DNA of 64,000 nucleotides from an uncultured Alphaproteobacteria bacterium (lineage in GTDB: Bacteria; Pseudomonadota; Alphaproteobacteria; CAAHEQ01; UBA3637), in NCBI GenBank assembly GCA_934234055.1, contig CAKQGY010000007.1, positions 1-64,000 on the forward strand. The letters are read 5' to 3'. Positions 17,072-25,548 of this stretch are shown here, piece by piece. The number at the start of each line of letters is the position of its first letter. Position 1 is the first letter of the stretch. The notes beneath the pieces are model-generated. The model saw only the letters and a program-made list of their open reading frames with translations. It was not told where the DNA came from and made no database searches. Made by a program: the position numbers and the translations under genes.

Positions 17072-19030
17072 CTACATAAAACTATACGGATCAATATCCA
17101 GACGCACATCAACCGACGCCGGCACAGGCACGCGCGCCAACCACCCCGCCAGCATTTTTTGCAACTTGAATGTTTTGGCTGTTTTCACCAACAGCCGAAA
17201 ACGATACTTCCCGCGCAGCACAGCCAACGGCGCCGCCACAGGCCCCAGCACGGTTATCTCGGGACTGACCGGCGCACAACGTGCCAAATCCGACGCCACC
17301 CGATAGGTTAAATCCTGATTTTTACCACTGATAATCACGGCAGCCAAGCGTCCGAACGGTGGCATAGACAAGGCCTCACGCGCGGCAGTTTCCTCGGCCA
17401 TAAATTGTGCACGATCGTTTTGACACAGCGATTGAATAATCAAATTCTCGGGGCTGTATGATTGCAGCACGGCCGTTCCTTTTTTTTGTTGCCGCCCGGC
17501 GCGCCCCATCACTTGATGCAGCAGTTGAAAGGTGCGCTCACCCGCACGCAAATCGCCCCCCGCCAGACCCATATCCGCATCAATCACACCCACCAAAGTC
17601 AGGTTCGGAAAATTGTGCCCCTTGGCCAAGATCTGTGTCCCGATTAAAATATCCAACTCATTGGCGATCACTTTATCCGTCAGCTCTTGGAACAAAGCCG
17701 GGTTTGCCAGCGTATCCGAGGTAATCAGCGCACACCGCGCCGTTGGAAACAAAGCGCGCACTTCTTCATCAATGCGCTCCACCCCCGGGCCGCAGGAAAT
17801 CAGCGTCTCCTTTTCATGACAGGCCGGGCACTCGGCCGGCTTGGGTCGGGTATAGCCGCAGTGATGGCATTGCAGGTATCCTTTTTGCCGATGCTCCACC
17901 AACCACGCCGAACAATGCGGACATTTCAACCGCTCACCGCACGCCCGACACAGCACCAACGGCGCATAGCCCCGCCGGTTGATAAACAGAAGCGTTTGCT
18001 CGTGCGCCTGTAATTTTTCGGCAATCCGGGCTTTCAAGACCGGCGAAATAAACGATACTTTGCCTTTTTCTTTTTGGCGCATATCCGCCACGATAATATC
18101 GGGATAGGTGGCTCCGGAATACCGTTCGGGCAGGCATATATGGGCATACCGGCCGGCCTGCACATTGCAATAGGTCTCCACCGACGGCGTTGCCGAGGCC
18201 AGAACGATCGGACAATCCGCAATTTTGGCACGCACAATCGCCATATCGCGCGCCTGATACAGGACACCCTCCTCCTGCTTATAGGACGGATCGTGCTCTT
18301 CATCCACGATCATCGCGTTTAATTTTTGGAACGGCAGGAACAGAGCCGACCGCGCCCCGACAACCACGCGCGCCTGCCCGCTTAGAACCGCCTGCCAGGT
18401 ATCGCGCCGTTTTTTGGGAGTCAAAGCCGAGTGCCACACCGCCGGAGCCACTCCGAATCGCTGCTTAAACCGCGCCAACCACGCCCCCGTCAGCGTAATT
18501 TCAGGCAACAGCACCAGCACCTGCCCCGCGCCCGCCAACGCACGCGCTATCATTTCAAAATAGACTTCCGTCTTGCCCGATCCCGTCACACCGTCCAGCA
18601 GCGAGACTTGGAACCCCTGCCCGATTTGGGCGTTCAGCTGTCGAACCGCCGCGTCCTGAGCCGGAGAAAAGGCCACCGGCGCCGCCGCCGGATCGGGGGT
18701 GCCAAAAGTCAGCGGCTTGGCACTAATCTTGTCCAAGTCCGGTATCAAGGCCATTTTCAGCACCATACCCGCCGGGGCCAATGTATAGCCCGCCACCCAA
18801 TTCACAAAAGTAATCGTCTGGGGTGGCAGCACCGGCAACCCCGCCTGGCCCGTAATGGTTTTCAGTTTGTTTTCCGGCACCGTCAGATCCGGCGCGCGAT
18901 CCCATACAACGCCCAGAGTTTCTTTGCGTCCGAACGAGGCTCGCACCACCTGACCGACCGATACTTCCTCGGCCGATTGATAATCATAGCACCCCACCGG
19001 TGCCGGAAATAAAACACTTACCCGTTGCAT
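17072..19030 (-). CDS. priA: Primosomal replication protein PriA (3'-5' DNA helicase)
   Basis: 652 aa from the ATG at 19030 (MQRVSVLFPAPVGCYDYQSA), the usual PriA start; 50 upstream in-frame codons are rejected. It has Walker A GVTGSGKTEVYF, Walker B/DEAH box VDEEHD, a C-terminal helicase lobe, and eight zinc-binding cysteines in four CxxC pairs (CRACGERLKCPHC, CHHC, CPAC). PriA recognises stalled forks and D-loops and reloads the replisome. The 3'BD and wing domains form the N-terminal ~200 residues. It is divergent from xerC, the usual alphaproteobacterial arrangement, with 43 bp between the starts. Confidence 0.95.
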   Translation of the reverse strand: MQRVSVLFPAPVGCYDYQSAEEVSVGQVVRASFGRKETLGVVWDRAPDLTVPENKLKTITGQAGLPVLPPQTITFVNWVAGYTLAPAGMVLKMALIPDLDKISAKPLTFGTPDPAAAPVAFSPAQDAAVRQLNAQIGQGFQVSLLDGVTGSGKTEVYFEMIARALAGAGQVLVLLPEITLTGAWLARFKQRFGVAPAVWHSALTPKKRRDTWQAVLSGQARVVVGARSALFLPFQKLNAMIVDEEHDPSYKQEEGVLYQARDMAIVRAKIADCPIVLASATPSVETYCNVQAGRYAHICLPERYSGATYPDIIVADMRQKEKGKVSFISPVLKARIAEKLQAHEQTLLFINRRGYAPLVLCRACGERLKCPHCSAWLVEHRQKGYLQCHHCGYTRPKPAECPACHEKETLISCGPGVERIDEEVRALFPTARCALITSDTLANPALFQELTDKVIANELDILIGTQILAKGHNFPNLTLVGVIDADMGLAGGDLRAGERTFQLLHQVMGRAGRQQKKGTAVLQSYSPENLIIQSLCQNDRAQFMAEETAAREALSMPPFGRLAAVIISGKNQDLTYRVASDLARCAPVSPEITVLGPVAAPLAVLRGKYRFRLLVKTAKTFKLQKMLAGWLARVPVPASVDVRLDIDPYSFM

Positions 19031-19073
19031 TTTTCCAAAAAATCCTTTATTCTTATGGTAAAGGATACACGAA

Positions 19074-20039
19074 ATGATGACGGAATACAAGCCTTTCTCT
19101 CTTACCTGCGATAAAAAATTGTCCGAGACCTTAAAAAATTGGCTGGACAGTTTGCTGTTAGAGCGTCGTCTGTCGCCCAAAACGGGTGAATCATATCAGA
19201 CCGATTTGACCGAGTTTATGACTTTTCTGGCCGACTATACCGGCCAGACGATTACCCTGCCGCTGTTAAAAAAGCTGACCGTGCGAGATTTTCGGGCGTT
19301 TTTGGTGTGGAAGACCGACGCTGCCATTTCACGCGCCAGCATTGCCCGCAACTTGTCGGCTCTGCGCAATTTCTTCCGATACCTCAGCCGTATGGGGATT
19401 TTAGAGAACGCCGCTATTTTGGCCATTCGTTCGGCTCGTCCGCCCAAAGTGCTGCCCAAACCCCTCAGCGTGTCCGACGCCGCCCGTTTTCTGGATGCGG
19501 CCCGCACGATGAATCGTAAAGCTTGGGAGGCCAAGCGTGATGTCGCCCTATACACACTGTTGTATGGTTGCGGCCTGCGGATTGACGAGGCTCTTTCCCT
19601 TGACATTCGGGATATGCCGTTAAACGCCGATGCGATGACAATCACCGGTAAAGGCAACAAACAACGTCTGGTTCCGTTATTGCCGGCGGTGTGCCGGGCG
19701 ATCAAGTCTTACCTCAAAAGCCGGCCGAATCCCGACCCGAATGCCCCCCTGTTTATCGGAGCCCGAGGCGATCGCCTGAATGCCGGCGTGGTTCAGCGCA
19801 ACGTCCGCTTTATTCGGCGATACCTGAATCTGCCCGATACTGTGACTCCGCATGCTCTGCGCCACAGTTTTGCCACGCATTTGCTGCAAGGCGGCGGTGA
19901 TTTGCGATCGGTGCAAGAGTTGCTGGGACATGCGTCTTTGTCGGCCACTCAACGCTATACCGAAATCACGACCGAACATTTGCAAGATGTTTATCAACAC
20001 GCCCACCCCCGCGCGCACTTAAAAAACAGCAAGGACTAG
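19074..20039 (+). CDS. xerC: Tyrosine recombinase XerC
   Basis: 321 aa. The full catalytic set is visible: Arg169 (CGLRIDE), Lys193 (GKGNKQR), His260 and Arg263 (HALRHSFA), His286 (LLGHASL) and nucleophile Tyr295 (TQRYTEI). The N-terminal SAM-like DNA-binding domain covers residues 17-108. XerC with XerD resolves chromosome dimers at dif near the terminus. Position next to priA and lack of phage neighbours indicate the housekeeping enzyme rather than an integrase. AAAGGA precedes the start. No xerD or dif was identified here. Confidence 0.93.
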   Translation: MMTEYKPFSLTCDKKLSETLKNWLDSLLLERRLSPKTGESYQTDLTEFMTFLADYTGQTITLPLLKKLTVRDFRAFLVWKTDAAISRASIARNLSALRNFFRYLSRMGILENAAILAIRSARPPKVLPKPLSVSDAARFLDAARTMNRKAWEAKRDVALYTLLYGCGLRIDEALSLDIRDMPLNADAMTITGKGNKQRLVPLLPAVCRAIKSYLKSRPNPDPNAPLFIGARGDRLNAGVVQRNVRFIRRYLNLPDTVTPHALRHSFATHLLQGGGDLRSVQELLGHASLSATQRYTEITTEHLQDVYQHAHPRAHLKNSKD

Positions 20040-20049
20040 TATAAAATGC

Positions 20050-20079
20050 TTGACGGGCGGGGGGATTTTAGGCTAAACT
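20050..20079 (+). promoter_or_regulatory. Promoter of ptsP
   Basis: TTGACG (20050-20055), 18-bp spacer, TAAACT (20074-20079), with the ptsP ATG about 20 nt further on. Confidence 0.55.
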
Positions 20080-20098
20080 GACATAAAAAGGGGTTGCC

Positions 20099-22363
20099 AT
20101 GGCACAAGAACAAACTCAACGCACATTCTCGGTTCAGCAAATCATGAAAGATTTGCGGGGCGTGGCGGTGCAGGATTTGGCCGGCCCGGATCGCCTGAAT
20201 CAGATTGTGGCACTGGTGGCGCGACATTTAGGGGTTGATGTGTGCTCGTGCTATATTGCGCGGCCCGGGGATATGCTGGAACTGTATGCAACCTATGGGT
20301 TGGACAAGCGCGCCGTGCACGAAACTTTCCTACGCATCGGCGAAGGGCTGATCGGCGAAATCGCCCTGCAACGCAAACCGCTCAGTTTTGAGGATGCCTG
20401 GGCACACACCAGTTTTGTGTATAAGCCCGAAACCAAAGAAAAAGTATTCAAATCCCTGGCCGGCGTGCCGATTATTCGCTCTAATAAATTGCTGGGCGTG
20501 TTGGCGGTTCAGACCAAAAAAGTGCAAACCTTTTCGTCCGAATTGATTGATGTTTTGGAGACCATCGGTATGGTGTTGGCCGAAATGCTGTCAGACGCGC
20601 AATTTCACCGCACGCAAACCGAGGCCGCAGCGGTGGGCGATCGCCAAAAGATTGAAGGAACCGGCCTGATTGACGGCTTTGCGATCGGGCATGTCGTGTT
20701 GCACAAGCGTATGGAGCAGGTGGTGCAACTGCTGGCCAAGGATTCGCAAAAGGAGACGCAAAAACTCACACAATCTCTGGCCCGCATAGAGCAGGAAGTC
20801 AACAAGATTCTGACCACCTCGCATATGAGCGGCGATCAATCGGACATTTTTGAAACCTACCTGATGTTTATCAAGGACAAGGGCTGGGTCGGCCGGATTA
20901 TCAAAGCCATTGAGACCGGCCTGACCGCCGATGCCGCCGTGCAAAAAATCGGCTCGGAAATGACCGCTCGTATGGAGTTGATGACCGACCCTTATATTAA
21001 AGAGCGAATCCACGATGTGCAGGATTTAATCGCCCGAGTGCGTCGTCATTTGCGCCGAGGAGGAGCGGTCTCTGAGTCGCACAAACTGCCCCGCAACACC
21101 ATCTTGGTTGCCAAAAGCCTGGGCCCGGCGGAATTATTGGACTATGACCTGGGCAAAATCAAGGGCATTATTTTAGAGGAAGGATCGCAAACCATGCATA
21201 TGGTGATCGTCACACGCTCCAAAAATATCCCTCTGATTTGCGGTATTAAAAATGTTGAGCAGCTGCTGTCCGAGGGTGATTCGGTGGCATTGGACGCAAC
21301 GAACGGCTGTATTTATATCAATCCTTCGGATGATACTTTGGACGATTTAAGCGCCCGCGCCGCCCGTCAACGCAAACTGCGCCTGAAATACGCCCAGGCA
21401 AAAGCTCTGCCCGCCATCACGGCTGACGGGTTTTCGGTCTCGCTGAATATCAACATGGGTCTGTCGCACGATTTATCCCCGGACGAAGATTTTTATTTTG
21501 ACGGCATCGGTCTGTATCGGACGGAATTACCCTTTATGCTGACCGAGACTTTACCCGATGTTAAAACACAAACCGACATTTACCGTCGCGTTTTGTTGCA
21601 GGCCCGCGGCAAGCCGGTCGTTTTCCGCACGCTGGACATCGGCTCGGACAAAGTGTTGCCGTATTTTCATCGCCAGGCCGAGGAAAACCCTGCCATGGGG
21701 TGGCGCTCCATTCGTATGACGCTGGATCGGCGAGCCCTGTTGCGTAATCAGTTGCGTGCACTGATTCGGGCGGCGGCCGGGCGCGATTTACATATCATGT
21801 TCCCGATGATCGCCACGGTCCAAGAGTTCACCGAGGCCAAACGCACGCTGATGTTAGAGCTGGATCGCGAGAAAAATCGCGGTGGCAAGCTGCCCAAGAC
21901 CGTTCGCGTCGGCACAATGATAGAGGTGCCGTCGCTGGTTTTCCAACTGGAACAATTGCTCAAAGAAGTGGATTTTGTTTCTATCGGCACAAATGACTTA
22001 TCACAATTTTTATATGCGGCTGATCGGAGTAATCCGACCATCTGGAATCGCTATGATATGCTGTCACCGGCCTTACTGCGGGTGTTAAAGTATATTAATG
22101 ATATGTGTCTGCAACAGGGGGTTCCCTGCTCGGTATGCGGTGAGATTGCCGCCCGCCCGCTGGAAGCCGTCACTTTGGTAGGCCTGGGGTTTCAATCGCT
22201 GTCTATGAATCCGGCGTCTTTGGGCGCGGTTAAGGCAGCGCTGCGCACCCTCAATCGTCAAGCCCTGGGGGTTTATTTAAGCAAACAACTGCGCTCGTCT
22301 GCGGCCAGCCTGCGTGAGAAACTACGATTGTATGCGGCCGATCACGATATTTTTATTGAGTAA
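20099..22363 (+). CDS. ptsP: PTS-Ntr enzyme I (PtsP), GAF domain plus PEP phosphotransferase
   Basis: 754 aa, full length for the family. Domains: GAF sensor (about 10-165), enzyme I N-terminal HPr-binding region (180-300), phosphohistidine domain with His367 (GSQTMHMVIVTRS), and a PEP-binding TIM barrel (RTLDIGSDKVLPYF, GTMIEVPSLV, SIGTNDLSQF) with the catalytic Cys in VCGEIAARP. It transfers phosphate from PEP to NPr and then to PtsN (encoded at 9205). The segment before His367 differs from the usual Gly-x-Thr-Ser-His, but the histidine is kept. NPr (ptsO) is not in the window. In Alphaproteobacteria the GAF domain senses glutamine. Confidence 0.94.
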   Translation: MAQEQTQRTFSVQQIMKDLRGVAVQDLAGPDRLNQIVALVARHLGVDVCSCYIARPGDMLELYATYGLDKRAVHETFLRIGEGLIGEIALQRKPLSFEDAWAHTSFVYKPETKEKVFKSLAGVPIIRSNKLLGVLAVQTKKVQTFSSELIDVLETIGMVLAEMLSDAQFHRTQTEAAAVGDRQKIEGTGLIDGFAIGHVVLHKRMEQVVQLLAKDSQKETQKLTQSLARIEQEVNKILTTSHMSGDQSDIFETYLMFIKDKGWVGRIIKAIETGLTADAAVQKIGSEMTARMELMTDPYIKERIHDVQDLIARVRRHLRRGGAVSESHKLPRNTILVAKSLGPAELLDYDLGKIKGIILEEGSQTMHMVIVTRSKNIPLICGIKNVEQLLSEGDSVALDATNGCIYINPSDDTLDDLSARAARQRKLRLKYAQAKALPAITADGFSVSLNINMGLSHDLSPDEDFYFDGIGLYRTELPFMLTETLPDVKTQTDIYRRVLLQARGKPVVFRTLDIGSDKVLPYFHRQAEENPAMGWRSIRMTLDRRALLRNQLRALIRAAAGRDLHIMFPMIATVQEFTEAKRTLMLELDREKNRGGKLPKTVRVGTMIEVPSLVFQLEQLLKEVDFVSIGTNDLSQFLYAADRSNPTIWNRYDMLSPALLRVLKYINDMCLQQGVPCSVCGEIAARPLEAVTLVGLGFQSLSMNPASLGAVKAALRTLNRQALGVYLSKQLRSSAASLREKLRLYAADHDIFIE

Positions 22364-22372
22364 AGGAGTCTT

Positions 22373-23107
22373 ATGAAAACAAAAGCCATTATTTTAGCCG
22401 CCGGCCAAGGCACCCGAATGAAGTCGGACCTGCCCAAAGCCCTGCATCCGATTTGCGGCCGCCCGATGATCAGTATTTTGCTGGATACCGTTCGTCAGGA
22501 ACAGGTAGACGAGGTCGTCGTTGTCGTCGGCCCGCATATGGAGGCCATTTCCGGGGCCGTCGCCCCCTATCCCACCGTGGTGCAGGAACAACGCCTGGGC
22601 ACGGCACACGCGGTTTTAACGGCCGAATCCGCTTTGCAACCATTTGACGGGTTTGTGTTTGTGCTGTATGGAGACACGGTCTTGATTAAACCTGAAACAC
22701 TCAATCGCATGATTCAAGAGTATCAATCCGGATCTGATGTTGTTGTGGTGGGCTTTACACCTGCGGACGCGCGTCGGTATGGGCGCCTGATTGTAGGTTC
22801 GGACGGTTTGGAGGCTATCGTTGAGTATAAGGACGCCACCGACGCCCAGCGCGCCATTCGGCTGTGCAATTCGGGCGTCATGGGTATTTCGGGACGGCAT
22901 ATTCTGTCCCTGTTAAAACAAGTCAAAAACAACAATGCTGCCGGTGAATACTACCTGACCGATGTGGTGCAAATCGCTCGCAGTCATGGCTTGAAGTGTT
23001 CTGTGGTTATCGGAGATGTAGAGGAATTACATGGTGTCAATACGCCCGAAGAGTTGGAAACGGCTCAGGAGATTTATGCACGCCGTCAAGAACAGGCTGA
23101 CGCATAA
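22373..23107 (+). CDS. glmU: GlmU-like UDP-GlcNAc pyrophosphorylase domain without acetyltransferase domain
   Basis: 244 aa. All uridylyltransferase motifs of GlmU are present: LAAGQGTRMKSDLPKALHP, VQEQRLGTAHAV, YGDTVLI, GRLIV, EYKDAT, CNSGVMGI and NNAAGEYYLTDVV. Normal GlmU has about 450 residues, with a C-terminal left-handed beta helix that acetylates GlcN-1-P. Here the protein stops after the first domain, and no hexapeptide repeats follow in any frame. The acetyltransferase must be encoded elsewhere, replaced, or GlcNAc-1-P arises by another route. It lies 9 nt after ptsP, probably one transcript. Confidence 0.88.
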   Translation: MKTKAIILAAGQGTRMKSDLPKALHPICGRPMISILLDTVRQEQVDEVVVVVGPHMEAISGAVAPYPTVVQEQRLGTAHAVLTAESALQPFDGFVFVLYGDTVLIKPETLNRMIQEYQSGSDVVVVGFTPADARRYGRLIVGSDGLEAIVEYKDATDAQRAIRLCNSGVMGISGRHILSLLKQVKNNNAAGEYYLTDVVQIARSHGLKCSVVIGDVEELHGVNTPEELETAQEIYARRQEQADA

Positions 23108-23519
23108 GAACCTGCACCTGATTTCCAAATTTCCACCGCCGGACGATAATCCGCCCGCACCGTATCAACCGCGCCTGGGCGTGCCGATGCGCTTGGCCGC
23201 TGCCGCAACGCCACCGGATACCGAAGTCAAAACCGACCCGACACCACCTGAAATGCCACCGGTAATCACCCGGGAACAATTCCGCCGTTCATTTTGGGTT
23301 TTCTGTTTCCGCTGGTATAGCCATAAAGTGATGAAAATCCTGGGAATTACCCTGATTGTCATTTTGTTTTTAGAGTTTTGTCTGGGGCTCTGGTTGGCGC
23401 AAATGTCGCCGGATCAGTTCCATAAATTGACGGCTTGCCTGGATGCCGGCCGCAGTGTTTCCCTTAAAAAACAAATTGCATATCAAGCCGCTTGCTTTTG
23501 GGGAAGTTTTATGTTATAA
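23076..23519 (+). CDS. Hypothetical single-pass membrane protein overlapping glmU
   Basis: 147 aa from the ATG at 23076, which has CAGGAG 5 nt upstream; it overlaps the glmU 3' end by 32 nt. A basic start (VKNRLTHKNLH) is followed by a proline-rich segment (35-70). One transmembrane helix spans about residues 90-118 (KILGITLIVILFLEFCLGLW), with a short C-terminal tail. No family is recognised. Good ribosome binding site and codon use argue for a real gene between glmU and glk. Confidence 0.65.
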   Translation: MHAVKNRLTHKNLHLISKFPPPDDNPPAPYQPRLGVPMRLAAAATPPDTEVKTDPTPPEMPPVITREQFRRSFWVFCFRWYSHKVMKILGITLIVILFLEFCLGLWLAQMSPDQFHKLTACLDAGRSVSLKKQIAYQAACFWGSFML

Positions 23520-23530
23520 AGAGGTCTGAA

Positions 23531-24418
23531 ATGAAACAAACATTATTGGCAGATATTGGCGGAACTTATACACGGCTGTGGTTATTAAATGACGGCCAAG
23601 TGGCTGAAATGCGCACCTATGCACACAAAACACGCACACCGATTAAATCATCCATTCATACTTTTTTGACCGAGACAAAAGCCCGCCCGATTATGTTTGT
23701 CGCGGGTGCGGCGGGGCAACTGGGCCCGGCCGGCAAGATTAAGCTCACCAACGGCAAACTGATGGTCAATATGCCCCGACTCTGTCAGGCTTTCGGCTTT
23801 AAAATCGGTTTGCTGGCCAATGATATGGTCTTTCATACCGCCAGTATTTTGGGGCAACCTGATTCAAAAAATGCGTGTGTGATTGTGATCGGCACAGGTC
23901 TGGGGTGCGCCTATATCCGCGATGGCCGGATTACAGCGACCGAGGCCGGCCACACCCCCATTCCGCGGCGCAGCGAAGTAATTAAAAGCCTGGACGGCCA
24001 TATCTGGGAGGATATCGTCAGCGGCCCGGCTTTTTTGCGAATTTACCATTCCCTGTCGGACAAGCCCGTCACGCGTTCACGCGATGTGTCCTTTTTGGCA
24101 CATAATTATAATGACCGCACAGCCCTGATGACATACAAGATTATGGCTCAAACTTTGGCGCATTTTTGCCTGACGGTTTATAAAAAGCACAATATCCCCG
24201 TGTTTTATCTGGGAGGCCTGGCCATAGAGCTGATTCGTTCCGAGCGCACACGTCAGGTATTCTTTGATACGCTGGGTCGTATGGCCGATGTATTGTCCAT
24301 TCGGATCATTCGTCCCACCGACGAATCAGCCTTGACCGGCCTTAAAATCATTGCCCGAGAATTGACCGAGAACGGCACCACAAATATGATTCGCGGCGAG
24401 GACTTTTACCTTTACTAG
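23531..24418 (+). CDS. glk: Glucokinase-family sugar kinase
   Basis: 295 aa from the ATG at 23531. ASKHA-fold phosphate motifs: LLADIGGTYTRLWLL (phosphate 1), VIGTGLGCAYI (phosphate 2) and VFYLGGLAIEL (adenosine). GHTPIPRRSE replaces the usual Glu-Gly-Gly-His sugar-binding motif, though Glu and His residues occur close by (TEAGHTPI). It probably phosphorylates glucose with ATP at the entry of glycolysis; another hexose is possible. Its stop overlaps the convergent oadB stop in CTAG (24415-24418). Confidence 0.78.
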   Translation: MKQTLLADIGGTYTRLWLLNDGQVAEMRTYAHKTRTPIKSSIHTFLTETKARPIMFVAGAAGQLGPAGKIKLTNGKLMVNMPRLCQAFGFKIGLLANDMVFHTASILGQPDSKNACVIVIGTGLGCAYIRDGRITATEAGHTPIPRRSEVIKSLDGHIWEDIVSGPAFLRIYHSLSDKPVTRSRDVSFLAHNYNDRTALMTYKIMAQTLAHFCLTVYKKHNIPVFYLGGLAIELIRSERTRQVFFDTLGRMADVLSIRIIRPTDESALTGLKIIARELTENGTTNMIRGEDFYLY

Positions 24419-25539
24419 CCACACAGCGCCAGCAAAATCCCCGCAGCAATTGCCGACCCGATAGAGCCCGCTACATTCGCGCCCATCGCATGCATCAACA
24501 GGTGATTATCCGGATTTTCCGCCTGCCCCAGCTTTTCCGATACCCGCGCGGCCATCGGTATGGCCGACACGCCGGCCGATCCGATCAGCGGATTGATTTT
24601 ATCCCGACTGAACAAATTCAAAAAGCGCGCCATTAAAACACCACTGCCCGTCCCAATGCAAAATGCAACCACGCCCAACAGCAGAACAATCAAAGTTTGC
24701 GGCGTCAGAAACAGGTCCGCCGACAGCTTGGACCCGACCGTAATTCCCAACAAAATCGTAACGATATTCATCAGCTCATTACTGGCTCCTTTGGCCAATC
24801 GATCGGCCACACCGCATTCTTTCAACAGGTTTCCGAACATCAGCATACCGATCAACGGAATCGCCAGCGGAATAAATAACGCCGTCAGCACGATCACCAC
24901 AATCGGAAAGATAATTTTTTCGGTTTGCGATACTTCGCGCAGTTGCGCCATTTTGATTTTCCGTTGCGCCCGCGGGGTGCACAGACGCATAATCGGCGGT
25001 TGAATCACCGGCACCAAGGCCATATAGGAATAGGCCGCCACGGCAATCGCCCCCAACAATTCGGGTGCCAACTCGCGCGCCAAAAAGATAGAAGTCGGCC
25101 CGTCCGCTCCGCCGATAATGGCAATACTGGCCGCTTGTTTTAAGGTCAGTTCAAACCCCGGCAGATACCGCGACAATGCAATTCCGCCCAGAAATGTTCC
25201 GAAAATAGCGAATTGCGCCGCCCCGCCCAACAGCGCGGTCTTTGGGTTAGCCAACATCGGCCCGAAGTCAATCATTGCCCCCACGCCCAAAAAGATCAGC
25301 AACGGGAAAAAGCCGTTTGCCACCCCCATGTGATACAGCGCATCCAACAGGCCGCCCGGCTCGGCCATACCCGCCCCCGGACAGTTAGACAGCAACCCGC
25401 CCACCGCAATCGGAATCAGCAGCAGCGGCTCAAACTTTTTTCGAATCCCCAGATACAGCAGCACAAAGCACACCAGCATCATCACGGCCTGTCCCCAGGT
25501 CAGTTGCACGATTCCCAAACTATTGATTATGGCTTGCAT
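24415..25539 (-). CDS. oadB: Na+-pumping oxaloacetate decarboxylase, beta subunit
   Basis: 374 aa, very hydrophobic, about nine membrane segments. The ion-site motif IIGGADGPTSIFLA carries Asp146, equivalent to the essential Asp of OadB/GcdB. GSAGVSAIPMAARVS and NHLLMHAMGANVAGSIGSA are typical of the family C-terminus. It decarboxylates the carboxybiotin formed by OadA and exports Na+, conserving energy during fermentation. It is the last gene of oadGAB, 9 nt after oadA. A methylmalonyl- or glutaconyl-CoA decarboxylase beta subunit would look similar; the OadA partner makes oxaloacetate most likely. Confidence 0.93.
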   Translation of the reverse strand: MQAIINSLGIVQLTWGQAVMMLVCFVLLYLGIRKKFEPLLLIPIAVGGLLSNCPGAGMAEPGGLLDALYHMGVANGFFPLLIFLGVGAMIDFGPMLANPKTALLGGAAQFAIFGTFLGGIALSRYLPGFELTLKQAASIAIIGGADGPTSIFLARELAPELLGAIAVAAYSYMALVPVIQPPIMRLCTPRAQRKIKMAQLREVSQTEKIIFPIVVIVLTALFIPLAIPLIGMLMFGNLLKECGVADRLAKGASNELMNIVTILLGITVGSKLSADLFLTPQTLIVLLLGVVAFCIGTGSGVLMARFLNLFSRDKINPLIGSAGVSAIPMAARVSEKLGQAENPDNHLLMHAMGANVAGSIGSAIAAGILLALCG

Positions 25540-25548
25540 AGGGTCTCC

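Noticed and set aside
19074..20039. XerC as a phage or island integrase
   Set aside because: It is divergent from priA as in ordinary Alphaproteobacteria, with no tRNA, att repeats or phage genes nearby.
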